In this document: in pieces, positions 13,823 to 22,122 of the stretch
How positions within the stretch are numbered: the stretch's first letter is position 1
How the letters are laid out: every line of letters starts with the position of its first letter
Origin: DATBQN01 sp963755825
Lineage (GTDB): Bacteria > Acidobacteriota > Thermoanaerobaculia > Multivoradales > UBA5704
Direction: 5' to 3'
Assembly (NCBI GenBank): GCA_963755825.1
Contig: CAVWLA010000003.1
Span: forward strand, 1,302,001-1,366,000
DNA length: 64,000 nt
Translations under genes and position numbers: made by a program
The notes under the pieces: generated by a model
What the model was told of the DNA's origin: nothing
What the model saw: the letters and a program-made list of their open reading frames with translations, nothing else
The model's database searches: none

Positions 13823-15208
13823 TCAGCCGGCGAGCAGGCGGTCGAGGTCGTCCCAGAACGCCGGGTAGGACTTGCCGACCACCTCGGGCGCCGCGATGCG
13901 CACCCCCGGCCGCCGCAGGCCGGCGAGGGCCAGGCTCATGGCGATCCGATGGTCGTCGCGGGGATCGATCGTCACCGCCTCGGCGGGCGGCGCCGCCTGG
14001 TGCCAGATGCCGGGGATGGCGAGCGACGCGGCGCCCTCGTCGACCTCGGCGCCGAGCTTGCGGAGCTCCGCCGCCATGGCCCCCAGGCGGTCGCTCTCCT
14101 TGATCCGCAGGTGCGCGACGTTGTCGATGCGCGTCGTGCCGGCGGCGAAAGGGGCGAGGGCGGCGAGCGTCGGCACCTGGTCCGGCATGGTCGAGAGATC
14201 GGCCTCGATCGCGCGCAGGGCACCGCCCCGCGGGCCGCGCACGGTCACCTCGCCGCCGCCCCAGGCGACCGTCGCCCCCATCGCCTCGAGGAGGGCCAGG
14301 AAGCCGCGATCGCCCTGGCCCGAGCCGGCTTCGATGCCTTCGATCGTCACCTCGCCGCCGGTGAGCGCCGCCGCCGCCGCCGGATAGCAGGCCGCCGACC
14401 AGTCGCCCTCGACGCGCAGCCGCGCCGCGGCGAGCTCCGACGGCCAGACGCGGTAGCCGCGGCGGCCGCGGCGGCCAGGCCCTGCGCCCTCCAGCGCTTC
14501 GAGGCGGCCGCCGAACGCCGCCGCCGCGGCGAGGGTGACGCCGACGTAGGGCGCCGAGGTGAGGGCGCCGATCTCGACCGTCACCTCGCGCGGCGCGGCG
14601 AGCGCGGCCATGAGGATCGCCGACAGGTACTGGCTCGACTGCGCGGCGTCGAGGATCGTGGCGCCGCCGGCGAGCGTGCCGCCCTCGATCTCGAGCGGCG
14701 GATAGCCCTCGCGGCCCGGACAGGCGATCACGGCGCCGAGGCCGCGCAGCGCGGTGACGAGCGGCCCCACCGGCCGCTCGCGGAGGCGCGCCGTGCCGTC
14801 GAGCCGAAAGCGGCCGGGGACGACGGCGAGCGTCGCGGTGAGGAAGCGCAGCATGGTGCCGGCGTTGCCGCAGAAGACCTCGGCCTCGACCTGCCGCCCG
14901 GCGTCGCGCGGGGTGAGGCGGACGGCGGTCGGCGACTCCTCGACGTCGAAGCCGAGGGCCGGCAGCGCCGCCAGGAAGAGGCGGGTGTCCTCGGCGACGA
15001 GCGGGCGCTCGATGGTGATCGACGGCGCCGCCGGCGAGCGCTCGGCGAGGAGCGGACGCTCGCCGCCGGCGGACCGCGGCGCCCCCGCCTGCAAGCCGGC
15101 GAGAACGGCGAGGTTCAGGTAGCGGTGGGTGACGCTCTTCGAGGGTGGCGGGGCGACGCGGCCGCGTGCCACGCGGCCGGACGGCACCTCGCGCTCAGCG
15201 GACGGCAT
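13823..15208 (-). CDS. aroA: 3-phosphoshikimate 1-carboxyvinyltransferase (EPSP synthase)
   Basis: A 461-residue EPSP synthase that joins PEP to shikimate-3-phosphate in aromatic amino acid synthesis. Visible landmarks are PPSKSVTHRYL near the N-terminus, GNAGTMLRFLTA (PEP-binding), the substrate-binding SSQYLSAILMA, DLSTMPDQVPTLAALA, and LRIKESDRLGAMAAEL near the C-terminus. Slightly longer than the usual ~430, with an insertion around residues 40-60 (AGGERPLLAERS). It is 20 bases downstream of the PhnP-like hydrolase gene and probably in the same minus-strand operon. Confidence 0.96.
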   Translation of the reverse strand: MPSAEREVPSGRVARGRVAPPPSKSVTHRYLNLAVLAGLQAGAPRSAGGERPLLAERSPAAPSITIERPLVAEDTRLFLAALPALGFDVEESPTAVRLTPRDAGRQVEAEVFCGNAGTMLRFLTATLAVVPGRFRLDGTARLRERPVGPLVTALRGLGAVIACPGREGYPPLEIEGGTLAGGATILDAAQSSQYLSAILMAALAAPREVTVEIGALTSAPYVGVTLAAAAAFGGRLEALEGAGPGRRGRRGYRVWPSELAAARLRVEGDWSAACYPAAAAALTGGEVTIEGIEAGSGQGDRGFLALLEAMGATVAWGGGEVTVRGPRGGALRAIEADLSTMPDQVPTLAALAPFAAGTTRIDNVAHLRIKESDRLGAMAAELRKLGAEVDEGAASLAIPGIWHQAAPPAEAVTIDPRDDHRIAMSLALAGLRRPGVRIAAPEVVGKSYPAFWDDLDRLLAG

Positions 15209-15228
15209 CAGTCGATCTCAGATGACAA

Positions 15229-15996
15229 TCAGGCGACCTCGAAGCGGATGCCGTCGTAGCCGAGCTCGACACCCGCCGGCAGCTCGACCTCCGGGGCGCC
15301 GTAGTCGACGTCGTGCGCGAGGTGGGTGAGGATGGTGCGCCCGGCGCCGATGCGCGCCGCCGCCGCCACCGCCTCGGCGACCGAGAAGTGGGTCGAGTGG
15401 GGCCGGTAGCGGAGAGCGTCGAGGATGAGCACGTCGACCCCTTCGAGCAGCCGAAAGCTGGCCTCCGGGATGACGCTGCAGTCGGTCACGTAGGCGAACC
15501 CTCCCAGCCGATAGCCGTAGACCTCGAGGGTGCCGTGCCAGACCGGCACCGGCACGATCTCGCGGCCGAGCAGCTCGAACGGCCCCTGGATCTCGATCAG
15601 GTCGAGCTGCGGCTTGCCGCCGCCCTCCTGCGTCTCCTCGAAGACATAAGCGAAGGTGCGGCGCAGGGCGCGGAGAGTGTCGCGCGAGGCGTAGCAGGGG
15701 ATCGGCGCCCGCTGGCGGAAGTTGAAGATGCGGATGTCGTCGAGGCCGAAGATGTGGTCGGCGTGCGGATGGGTGTAGACGACGGCGTCGAGCCGCGGCA
15801 GCCCGAAGCGCAGCGCCTGCTCGCGGAGGTCGGTTCCGGTGTCGACGAGCGCCACGCCGCGCTCGGTCTCCAGCTTCAGGCCCGGCCGCAGGCGGCGGTT
15901 GCGCGGGTTGTCCGAGGTGCAGACGGCGCAGGTGCAGCCGATCACCGGCACGCCGGTCGAGGTGCCGCTGCCGAGGAGGGTGACGGTGAGCGCCAT
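15229..15996 (-). CDS. MBL-fold metallo-hydrolase, PhnP-like
   Basis: A 255-residue metallo-beta-lactamase-fold hydrolase. The N-terminus LLGSGTSTGVPVIGC, followed by CAVC, is typical of PhnP-like phosphodiesterases. The metal motif THPHADH (about residue 77) and a downstream VPVWHG and LTHLAHD complete the two-metal site. PhnP itself cleaves cyclic ribose phosphates, but the broader family also includes tRNase-Z-like and unknown activities, and no phn genes are nearby, so the substrate is open. A TAGACT box 9 bases before the ATG hints at its own promoter. Confidence 0.85.
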   Translation of the reverse strand: MALTVTLLGSGTSTGVPVIGCTCAVCTSDNPRNRRLRPGLKLETERGVALVDTGTDLREQALRFGLPRLDAVVYTHPHADHIFGLDDIRIFNFRQRAPIPCYASRDTLRALRRTFAYVFEETQEGGGKPQLDLIEIQGPFELLGREIVPVPVWHGTLEVYGYRLGGFAYVTDCSVIPEASFRLLEGVDVLILDALRYRPHSTHFSVAEAVAAAARIGAGRTILTHLAHDVDYGAPEVELPAGVELGYDGIRFEVA

Positions 15997-16048
15997 GAGG
16001 TGCGAAGTCTAGCAGCCGGCGCTCGGCGGCTCGGGCGGCGGCCGACTG

Positions 16049-16723
16049 CTAGACGAGCTCGATCCGCCGGCTGCGGAACCAGGCGTCGAGGAGCCGGATC
16101 TCGCCGCCGGGAACGGTGTAGACCCGCGGCTCGTGGAAGTGGCCGAGGAGGAGGATGTCGTGCCCCTCGGCGAGGCGCCGCTCGCCGTAGGCGCGGATGG
16201 CGGCCTCGGGGAGCTCGGCGCGATGCTTGAAGTTGGTGTGCGACAGGCGCTCCTCGGTCGAGGCGACGAGCCGGCGGGCGAGGCGGCGCGGCGTGGCGCC
16301 GACGGCCCACTCGACCGGCCGGCTCTTCGACAGGCGCCGCCAGAAGCGGTACTTCCAGTCGCGATCGTTGAGGCCGTCGCCGTGGACGGCGAGGTAGCGG
16401 ACGCCGCCGGCGACGAAGGCGACCTCGAGGGCGATGGCGTCGAAGGCGTGGGCGTAGGCGCTGCCGGCGAGGAAGAAGTCGCGGTTCCCCTCGACGTAGT
16501 CGACGCGGACGCCGCGGCGCCGCAGGTCGGCGAGCGCGGCGACGATCGACGTTACGTCCGGGGTCTCGAACTGCGGCAGGCCGACCCAGGCCTGGAAGAG
16601 GTCGCCGAGGAGCACCAGGCGATCGATCCCCTGCGCCGGCAGCGCGGCGAGCGCGGCGACGAGCGGCGCCGCCGGGCCGCCGGGGCCGCCCAGATGCGCG
16701 TCGGCGAGGAGGGCGACGGACAC
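16049..16723 (-). CDS. lpxH: UDP-2,3-diacylglucosamine diphosphatase LpxH-like
   Basis: A 224-residue calcineurin-fold phosphoesterase with the LpxH motif series: ADAHLGG (DxH), LLGDLFQAWVG (GD), EGNRDFFL (GNRD), a lone VHGD and GHFHEPR (GHxH). LpxH removes UMP from UDP-diacylglucosamine in lipid A synthesis at the inner membrane face. The start is GTG with AGGGG about 9 bases upstream. It follows mrp by 12 bases. Some bacteria have LpxH paralogues with other substrates, but the length and motifs fit LpxH well. Confidence 0.85.
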   Translation of the reverse strand: MSVALLADAHLGGPGGPAAPLVAALAALPAQGIDRLVLLGDLFQAWVGLPQFETPDVTSIVAALADLRRRGVRVDYVEGNRDFFLAGSAYAHAFDAIALEVAFVAGGVRYLAVHGDGLNDRDWKYRFWRRLSKSRPVEWAVGATPRRLARRLVASTEERLSHTNFKHRAELPEAAIRAYGERRLAEGHDILLLGHFHEPRVYTVPGGEIRLLDAWFRSRRIELV

Positions 16724-16735
16724 TCTCTTGTGCCC

Positions 16736-17839
16736 CTAGACGATCGACAGCTTCGGCCTCATCGCCGACTGCCGGTCGACCTCCTGGACGACCGCCTCGG
16801 CGACACGGCGGAAGGCGGCGGCGTGCGGGCCGGTCGGCGCCGCGACGGCGATCGGCCTCCCCTCGTCGCCGCCGGCGACGATCTCGGGATCGAGCGGGAT
16901 GGCGCCCAGGAAAGCGGTGCCGAGGAGGTCGGCGGTGCGCTTGCCGCCGTCCTTCTTGAAGATGTCGGTCGCCTCGCCGCAGTGCGGGCAGACGAAGGAC
17001 GACATGTTCTCGACGATGCCGATCACCGGCACGTTGACCTTGCGGAACATGGCGAGGCCCTTCCTGGCGTCGATCAGCGCCACGTCCTGCGGCGTGGTGA
17101 CGATCACGGCGCCGGCGAGCGGCACCTTTTGGGTGACGGTCAGCTGGGCGTCGCCGGTGCCCGGCGGCAGGTCGAGGATGAGGTAGTCGAGGGCGCCCCA
17201 GACGACGTCGCCCAGCATCTGCTCGATCGCCCGCATCACCATCGGGCCGCGCCAGATGACCGGCGTGTCGGTCTCCAGGATGAAGCCGAGCGACATCAGC
17301 TTGATGCCGTACTTCTCGAACGGGATGATGCGGTTGCCGTCGATGCGCGGCCTCTCCTGGATGCCGAACATCATCGGCACCGAGGGGCCGTAGATGTCGG
17401 AGTCGAGGAGGCCGACGCGATAGCCGAGCTCGCCGAGCTCGATCGCCAGGTTGGCCGCCACGGTCGACTTGCCGACGCCGCCCTTGCCGCTCGCCACCGC
17501 CACCACGTGGCGCACCTCGGGGATCAGCGCGGCGCTCGGCGCGCCGCCCGGAGAGGTGCCGCGCTGCGCCGGGTCGACGGCGCCGGCGGGCCGCTTCACC
17601 TGCACCGCGACCTCCACCTCGCGGCCGCCGGCGACGGCGCCGACGGCATCGCCGACGTCGTCCTTGAGGGCCGCCACGGCGGCCTCGTTCTGGGTGGCGA
17701 GCTCGAGCGACACCCTGACCACGCCGTCGTCGATCGCCACGGCGTGAACGAAGCCGAAGGAGACGATGTCGCGGCTCATCCCCGAGAACTTGACCCTCTT
17801 CAACGCCTCCCAGACGCTCGCCTCGAGATCGCTCGCCAT
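16736..17839 (-). CDS. mrp: Iron-sulfur cluster carrier ATPase Mrp/ApbC
   Basis: A 367-residue scaffold ATPase that carries and transfers Fe-S clusters. Residues 1-90 are a MIP18/DUF59-like domain, followed by an Ala/Pro linker. The deviant Walker A GKGGVGKST is at about residue 117, LPPGTGD follows, and the cluster-binding CPHC lies at about residue 285. The ATG has GAGGGA about 9 bases upstream. It sits between plsC and lpxH on the same strand; the envelope context seems to be operon packing rather than function. Confidence 0.95.
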   Translation of the reverse strand: MASDLEASVWEALKRVKFSGMSRDIVSFGFVHAVAIDDGVVRVSLELATQNEAAVAALKDDVGDAVGAVAGGREVEVAVQVKRPAGAVDPAQRGTSPGGAPSAALIPEVRHVVAVASGKGGVGKSTVAANLAIELGELGYRVGLLDSDIYGPSVPMMFGIQERPRIDGNRIIPFEKYGIKLMSLGFILETDTPVIWRGPMVMRAIEQMLGDVVWGALDYLILDLPPGTGDAQLTVTQKVPLAGAVIVTTPQDVALIDARKGLAMFRKVNVPVIGIVENMSSFVCPHCGEATDIFKKDGGKRTADLLGTAFLGAIPLDPEIVAGGDEGRPIAVAAPTGPHAAAFRRVAEAVVQEVDRQSAMRPKLSIV

Positions 17840-17935
17840 GCCGTGATGTCCCTCGGAGCCGCTCGCTGGCGGACTGGATGTGATGATCGGAAACGCAGAG
17901 ATCGGCGGTTGCCCGAAGCCCCCTGCCGTGCGGGC

Positions 17936-18730
17936 CTAAATCGTACCACCGGAGCCGGCGGCGGGCTCCGGTTCCGGTATTTCCTCCTCCGCCGCCAAGC
18001 CGGCAAGCTCGGCGATCCGCCGCCGCACGAGGGCGGCGAGCTCGGCCTTGCGCCTGAGGCCGTAGGCCGCCGGGTCGATCGGCGCCCCGAAGGTGACCGT
18101 CGCCCGCCCGGGATGGATCGCCAGGCTGCCCACGGAGCGCAGCGCCCGAGTGCCGCGGATGCCGACCGGCACGATGGGGAGACCGCTGCGCAGCGCGAGG
18201 AGAAAACCGCCGCGCTGGAAGGGCAGCAGCACGTCGGTCCGCGCCCGCGTCCCCTCGGGGAAGAGGGCGACCGAGGTGCCGCGCCGCAGCTTCGCCGTCG
18301 CCTGGGAGAAGGTCTCCCGCGCCGTGCTGCGGTCGTCGCGGTCGACCGAGATGAAGCCGCCGACCGTCATCGCCCAGCCGAGGAAGGGGATGCGGAAGAG
18401 GCTGCGCTTGGCGACCAGCCGCACCTGGCCGGGGGAAGCGAGGAGGAGGACGGGGATGTCGAACAGGCTCTGGTGGTTGGCGAGCAGGACGTAGGAGGCC
18501 TGCGGGTCGACGCCGGGCTCGTAGCGGGCGTCGAGGCGCACCCCCGACGAGGTCAGGATGCCGCGCGCCCAGAGCCGCGCGATGACGAAGCCGACGAGGT
18601 CGCGCTGCCGTCCCCAGCAGAGGAGGACGGCGAAGAGCGACAGCGGGATGGTGCCGACCAGCAGGTAGAGGTTGCCGGTGACGGTGACGACGGCGCTCGC
18701 GAGGCGCGCGCGCCAGACCGAGATCTTCAA
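17936..18730 (-). CDS. plsC: 1-acyl-sn-glycerol-3-phosphate acyltransferase (PlsC family)
   Basis: A 264-residue membrane-bound acyltransferase of phospholipid synthesis. An N-terminal membrane helix precedes the catalytic ANHQSLFDIP (HX4D) near residue 93. The acceptor-binding block FPEGTRAR follows near 170, with PVGIRGTRAL after it. I chose a TTG start at 18730 because GAGGAGG stands 7 bases before it and conserved sequence begins there. Longer ATG starts at 18790 or 18895 would run through the divergent promoter and add disordered sequence. C-terminal residues are a Glu/Pro-rich tail. Confidence 0.88.
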   Translation of the reverse strand: MKISVWRARLASAVVTVTGNLYLLVGTIPLSLFAVLLCWGRQRDLVGFVIARLWARGILTSSGVRLDARYEPGVDPQASYVLLANHQSLFDIPVLLLASPGQVRLVAKRSLFRIPFLGWAMTVGGFISVDRDDRSTARETFSQATAKLRRGTSVALFPEGTRARTDVLLPFQRGGFLLALRSGLPIVPVGIRGTRALRSVGSLAIHPGRATVTFGAPIDPAAYGLRRKAELAALVRRRIAELAGLAAEEEIPEPEPAAGSGGTI

Positions 18731-18850
18731 AGCGGCCCCTCCTCTGGTTGCCCAAGCGCGGCTGCCGAGCGCGGTTGCCGAGCGCTCCATTCTCCCAGGT
18801 TCGTCGCCGTTCGGGCACCTCCGGGGCCGCGGCGACCGAACCCCGATCGG

Positions 18851-18871
18851 TGGCACGCTCCCTGCTAGAAT
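18851..18871 (+). promoter_or_regulatory. Sigma-54-type promoter (overlapping TAGAAT box) before the mla operon
   Basis: TGGCACG at 18851-18857, four bases, then CTGCT at 18862-18866. The GG and GC elements have the exact -24/-12 spacing and only one base differs from the TGGCACGN4TTGCW consensus. Predicted transcription starts near 18877, just before the ATG at 18880. TAGAAT at 18866-18871 could instead act as a sigma-70 -10 box with a similar start. Confidence 0.55.
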
Positions 18872-18879
18872 CCTTTCAG

Positions 18880-19290
18880 ATGCGTTCTGCAGCACCCTTC
18901 GCCCGCCGTTTCCGGGCCCTCGTCCTCCTGCAGGCGAGCCTCGTCGCCGGCGCGCTCTACGACCTCGTCTTCGCGGCGCTGATGGCGGGGGCGCCGGACC
19001 TCCCCTCCCGGCTTCTCGGCCTGCCGCTGCCGGGCGAGGCCTTCTACCTCTGGATCCTGGCGACGCTCCTCGCCATGCTCGCGGCGATGTATCTCCTCGC
19101 CGCCCACGATCCGCGCCGCTACAGCGGCGTCATCGCGGTGGCGGTCGCCGGCCGCGTCGCCGGCGCCGCCGTCTTCGGCTGGGCGGCGCTCCGCGCGCCC
19201 GATCTGGCGCGCGGCCTGCTGCCGCTCGCCGCCTGCGACCTCCTCTTCGGCATCGCCCCCGCCGCTTTCTGGGCCCCCATCCGCAGGTGA
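18880..19290 (+). CDS. Small four-helix membrane protein, first gene of the mla operon
   Basis: A 136-residue protein with four predicted membrane helices (about residues 12-34, 52-76, 84-108 and 110-130). No family is recognised with certainty; it resembles small uncharacterised inner-membrane proteins of the DoxX or DUF type only in topology. The ATG is 8 bases after a TAGAAT box and has no Shine-Dalgarno, so the transcript is probably leaderless or nearly so. Its stop overlaps the GTG of the MlaE-like gene by 4 bases, suggesting an envelope lipid role, but that is inference from context. Confidence 0.7.
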   Translation: MRSAAPFARRFRALVLLQASLVAGALYDLVFAALMAGAPDLPSRLLGLPLPGEAFYLWILATLLAMLAAMYLLAAHDPRRYSGVIAVAVAGRVAGAAVFGWAALRAPDLARGLLPLAACDLLFGIAPAAFWAPIRR

Positions 19291-20036
19291 CCCTGCGGCG
19301 CGTCAGCGAGGTGACCGGCGACCTCGCGGTGCTCACCGGGCAGGCCTTCGCCGCCCTGGTCCGGCCGCCCTACGAGACCGGCCTGTGGGTCGTGCAGATG
19401 GAGCAGATCGGCGTCCGTTCGCTGGGGGTCGCCGGCATCACGACGCTCTTCACCGGCATGGTGATGGCGCTGCAGACGGCCTACAGCCTGCCCACCCTGG
19501 GGATCAAGTACTACATCGGCTCGGTGGTGTCGAAGTCGCTGGTGCGCGAGCTCGGGCCGGTGCTGACGGCGCTCATCGTCGGCGGTCGCATCGGCGCCGG
19601 CATGACCGCCGAGATCGGCACCATGAAGGTGACCGAGCAGATCGACGCCCTGCGCTCGATGGCGGCCGATCCGGTGAAGAAGCTGGTGGTGCCGAAGCTC
19701 GCGGCGACGCTCCTCATGCTGCCGGCCCTCACCGTCATCGGCGACGCGCTCGGCATCCTCGGCGGCCTCATCGTCGCCGTGCTGCAGCTCGACCTCCCCG
19801 CCTCGCTGTACTGGAACGACGTGCTCTCCTCGCTCACCCTCGCCGACATCGCGAGCGGCATCGGAAAATCGTTCTTCTTCGCATATTTCATCGCCATGGT
19901 CGGCTGCTACAATGGCCTCACCACGTCCGGCGGTGCCGACGGCGTCGGCCGCGCCACCACCAACACCGTGGTGCTCGCCGCGATCCTCGTGCTGATCTCC
20001 GATTTCTTCCTCACCAAGCTGTTCTACCTCGCATGA
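19287..20036 (+). CDS. mlaE: MlaE-type ABC permease (lipid asymmetry transport)
   Basis: A 249-residue inner-membrane permease of the MlaE family. Typical stretches are GLWVVQMEQIGVRS, the conserved RELGPVLTALIVGGRIGAG and AEIGTMKVTEQIDAL, then a late FFAYFIAMVGCYNG. The start is GTG at 19287, overlapping the previous stop. MlaE works with the MlaF ATPase and the MCE protein MlaD to move phospholipids between the membranes. The next three genes overlap in series (ATGA at mlaF), a classic coupled operon. MlaC and MlaB partners are absent here. Confidence 0.94.
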   Translation: MTLRRVSEVTGDLAVLTGQAFAALVRPPYETGLWVVQMEQIGVRSLGVAGITTLFTGMVMALQTAYSLPTLGIKYYIGSVVSKSLVRELGPVLTALIVGGRIGAGMTAEIGTMKVTEQIDALRSMAADPVKKLVVPKLAATLLMLPALTVIGDALGILGGLIVAVLQLDLPASLYWNDVLSSLTLADIASGIGKSFFFAYFIAMVGCYNGLTTSGGADGVGRATTNTVVLAAILVLISDFFLTKLFYLA

Positions 20037-20809
20037 GCGACGGCGACGATCTGTTGGTCTACCAGGTCCGCGGCCTGACCAAGAGCTACGGCGACCGCAT
20101 CGTCCTCTCCGACGTCAGCTTCGACGTACGGCGCGGCGAGTGCCTGGTCATCATGGGCCGCTCGGGGAGCGGCAAGTCGGTGACGCTGCGCCAGCTCGAC
20201 GGCCTCGAGCGGCCGGAGGCCGGCGCGGTGATCTTCGACGGCGCCGACCTCGCGCAGCTCGACGAGAAGGAGATCTTCCCGCTGCGCCGGCGGATCGCCA
20301 TGCTCTTCCAGAGCGGCGCCCTCTTCGATTCCATGGACGTCGCCGAGAACATCGCCTTTCCGCTCCGCGAGCACGCCGGTCTCGGCGACGAGGAGATCGC
20401 CGCCAAGGTGCGCCAGAAGCTCGCCATGGTGGGGCTCCCCGGCATCGAGGCGAAGATGCCCGCCGATCTCTCGGGCGGCATGCGCAAGCGCGTCGCCCTC
20501 GCCCGCTCGCTGGCGCTCGACCCCGAGGTGGTGCTCTTCGACGAGCCGACGACGGGCCTCGACCCCATCACCTCGGCGACCATCGGCCGCCTCATCCGCA
20601 CCACCCAGCGCGACCTCGGCGTCACCGCCGTCGTCGTCACCCACGACGTCGCCCTCGCCCGCCACGTCGGCGACCGCATCATCTTCCTCGCCCAGGGGAG
20701 CTTCTGCTTCGTGGGCAGCTGGGAGGAGGCCGACGCCTCGACGGACGGACGGCTGACGCGCTTCCTCGCCGGCGAGGAAGACCCGGAGGAGGACGATGCC
20801 GCCGCGTAA
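20033..20809 (+). CDS. mlaF: MlaF-type ABC ATPase
   Basis: A 258-residue ATPase that powers the MlaE permease. Walker A GRSGSGKS (about residues 42-49), Q-loop LFQSGALFDSM (typical of MlaF), signature LSGGMRKRVA, Walker B VVLFDEPTTGLDP and switch His THD are all present. The start ATG overlaps the mlaE stop (ATGA). The C-terminal ~15 residues are acidic (EEDPEEDD). The end overlaps the mlaD start by 14 bases. Confidence 0.95.
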   Translation: MSDGDDLLVYQVRGLTKSYGDRIVLSDVSFDVRRGECLVIMGRSGSGKSVTLRQLDGLERPEAGAVIFDGADLAQLDEKEIFPLRRRIAMLFQSGALFDSMDVAENIAFPLREHAGLGDEEIAAKVRQKLAMVGLPGIEAKMPADLSGGMRKRVALARSLALDPEVVLFDEPTTGLDPITSATIGRLIRTTQRDLGVTAVVVTHDVALARHVGDRIIFLAQGSFCFVGSWEEADASTDGRLTRFLAGEEDPEEDDAAA

Positions 20810-22096
20810 CGCAGCGAGCACCGTGCGCGTCGGCGCCATGGTGCTGGTGTCGCTCGTCCTCCTCGCCGCGATCACCTTTCTGATCGGCCGCGAGAACAAC
20901 CTCTTCAGCCGCAAGGACGAGTACTTCGTCGACTTTTCGACCGTCTCGGGGATCAAGCCGGGCAACCCGGTGGAGATCGACGGCGTCTCGGTGGGCTCGA
21001 TCGAGCGCGTCGTGCTGCCGCGCGACCCGCGCAAGAAGTACATCCGCGTGCGGCTCTCCGTCGACCGCCACTATTCCGAGCGCGTGCGCAGCGATTCGCG
21101 GGCGCACATCCGCACCCTCGGTCTCCTCGGCGACAAGTACATCGAGCTCAACTCCGGCACCCGGGCCATCCGGTGATCGCGCCGGGAGGGAAGATCCTCG
21201 CCGCGCCGGCGACGAGCGTCGACGCCCTCCTCTCGTCGGGCACCGACGTGATGGACAACGTCTCGACGATCTCATTCCAGCTGAAGGACATCCTGGGGCG
21301 GATCGACAAGGGCCAGGGGCTGATCGGCGAGCTCACCAGCGACTCCGCCTCTGGGCGGCAGATGAAGGCGTCGATCTTCGCCACGCTCGACAACGTCAAC
21401 CGTATCGCCGCCGACGTCGAGCACGGCTCGGGGCCGCTGCCGCGCCTGCTCAACGATCGCGCTCTCGCCGACCGCCTGGCGAGCGCCATCGCCGGGCTCG
21501 ACGAGCTGGTGGCGAGCACGCGGAGCGGCAAGGGCCTGCTGCCGGGCCTGCTCAACGATCCGGCGACGCGCCTCTCCTACGATCAGACCGTCGCCAGCCT
21601 GCAGAAGGTGGCGACCGACCTGCAGCAGGTCACCGGCGAGCTCGAGCACGGCGGCGGCCTGGTGCCCAAGCTCCTCCACGACGAGGCCTACGCGCGCGAG
21701 GTCTCCGGCCGCATCCGCGACATCGTCGACCGCCTCGACTCGGTCTCCCGCAAGCTCGACGTCGGCAAGGGGAGCGCCGCCGAGCTCATCAACGACCCCA
21801 AGATCTACGACGCCGTCAACGACATCCTCGTCGGCGTCAACGACTCGCGTCTGCTGCGCTGGCTGATCCGCAACCGGCAGAGCGCCGGCATCAAGAAGCG
21901 CTACGACGCGAGCGGCGGCCCCAAGGGCGGCGCTCCGGAGAGCGCCGAGCCGCCGCCGGCCGGCGCGGGCTCGACCCTCGAACCGCCGACTGAGCCGCCG
22001 GCCGCCGAGGGCAGCGAGCCGCCCGCCGCCGAGACCACCGAGCCGGCGCCGCCGCCTGCCGCCGCACCCTCGCCGCCGCCGGCGGCGCTTCCCTAG
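20796..22096 (+). CDS. mlaD: MCE-family protein MlaD-like, split by a frameshift
   Basis: The periplasmic MCE subunit. The first frame (20796-21176) has an N-terminal membrane helix and the MCE domain: VRVGAMVL, FSTVSGIKPGNPVEIDGVSVG, IRTLGLLGDKYIELNSGT. It stops at TGA 21174-21176. The second frame (21173-22096) continues naturally as PGHPVIAPGGKI, followed by long helical repeats with DKGQG and SGKGLLPGLLNDP motifs and a Pro/Ala tail. One missing C in the CCCGGG run at 21160-21165 explains the break. The overlapping GTGA could allow reinitiation, but the second half alone would lack a membrane anchor. Most likely an indel, in the genome or the assembly. Confidence 0.82.
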
Positions 22097-22122
22097 ACAT
22101 CGAGAGGATTCGACCTGACCCT

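Noticed and set aside
21174..21176. In-frame TGA in mlaD as a selenocysteine codon, given selB in the window
   Set aside because: Reading through gives unrelated Arg-rich sequence, while a one-base shift restores the MCE protein. A frameshift explains it.
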